Source: Channallabes apus
Taxonomy: Eukaryota > Chordata > Actinopteri > Siluriformes > Clariidae
Assembly (NCBI GenBank): GCA_030522415.1
Contig: CM060108.1
Location: 54,042,452-54,106,451, forward strand
Reading direction: 5' to 3'
Length of the DNA stretch: 64,000 bases
Part shown: piece by piece, positions 63,850 to 64,000 of the stretch
How the letters are laid out: every line of letters starts with the position of its first letter
How positions within the stretch are numbered: position 1 is the first letter of the stretch
Made by a program: the position numbers and the translations under genes
The notes under the pieces: generated by a model
Told to the model about the DNA's origin: nothing
Seen by the model: only the letters and a program-made list of their open reading frames with translations
Database searches by the model: none

Positions 63850-64000
63850 AAATCCCAGAGGAGAGCCTTCAGGAGAGTGAACACCAGGAATGCAGCAGGA
63901 CCAGACGGCATCTCAGGCCGTATCCTCAGAGCCTGTGCAAACCAGCTAGCACCTGTGTTCACAGAGATATTCAACTTCCCTCTCTCAATCGGTGATCCCC
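63850..64000 (+). pseudogene. LINE polymerase N-terminal fragment, runs off the window
   Basis: Frame [20 protein letters not shown] then [20 protein letters not shown], the finger region at the start of the RT domain of a LINE like that at 62830 but on the plus strand. Continues past 64000. Confidence 0.7.

Noticed and set aside
1..64000. A new defence, toxin or metabolic gene system
   Set aside because: All substantial coding sequence is accounted for by zinc-finger genes and known classes of transposable elements; no unexplained conserved gene cluster was found.

Overview
The window looks like an accessory, transposon-rich stretch of a teleost fish genome. Evidence: large families of fish-type Tc1-like, hAT, Harbinger and TTAA-target DNA transposons; fish-type tRNA-derived SINEs; an L2/CR1-like LINE with an SGNH-esterase first ORF; intron-bearing genes; and tandem C2H2 zinc-finger genes of the gastrula-zinc-finger type. 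Species cannot be fixed from sequence alone. There is no prokaryotic-style gene organisation. Nearly all open frames outside the three zinc-finger genes belong to mobile elements.

Layout. 1-1517 is the 3' part of an L2-like LINE. 2209-9704 is an endogenous retrovirus (ERV) with 433-bp LTRs that differ at one base, a 4-bp target duplication (GTAG), a gag remnant, a long open pol and a complete env. 9705-13463 is mostly non-coding but holds a MITE-like repeat and ghosts of the zinc-finger cassette. 13464-19348 has a nearly full-length L2-like LINE (minus), a second copy head-to-head with it, and a TTAA-target DNA transposon. 20282-23870 is zinc-finger gene A. 25383-28936 has LINE and Tc1 fragments and one whole Tc1-like element. 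30334-37857 is a nested pile: an I/Nimb-like LINE split by a Harbinger element (itself carrying an L2 deletion derivative), a Tc1-derived MITE and an L2 copy. 39270-45800 holds a second cassette remnant carrying a Tc1 and a hAT MITE, then zinc-finger gene B. 46110-49745 is decayed LINE and cassette sequence. 49746-52340 is zinc-finger gene C. 53135-62228 is a chain of Tc1 elements interrupted by a hAT MITE and a Ty3/gypsy element. 62830-64000 holds more LINE and Tc1 fragments.

How the parts relate. The three zinc-finger genes lie on the minus strand and share one plan: a non-coding first exon ending at a GTAAG donor, an intron of roughly 1.2-2.4 kb, and one exon carrying all fingers. Homologous first exons also occur at 11.9 kb without a finger exon, and at 54.6 kb on the plus strand, so the cluster has been duplicated, rearranged and partly destroyed. 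Because cassette introns are paralogous, copies without an insertion act as empty sites that define transposon ends and relative ages.

No undescribed functional system is demonstrated. The strongest lead is the ERV: recent by its LTRs and carrying a complete env, yet its open pol lacks the integrase segment with the first catalytic Asp, and most of gag and protease is gone. This suggests a defective element that spread using proteins supplied in trans. Its leader also has a row of similar stem-loops that could be a packaging region.
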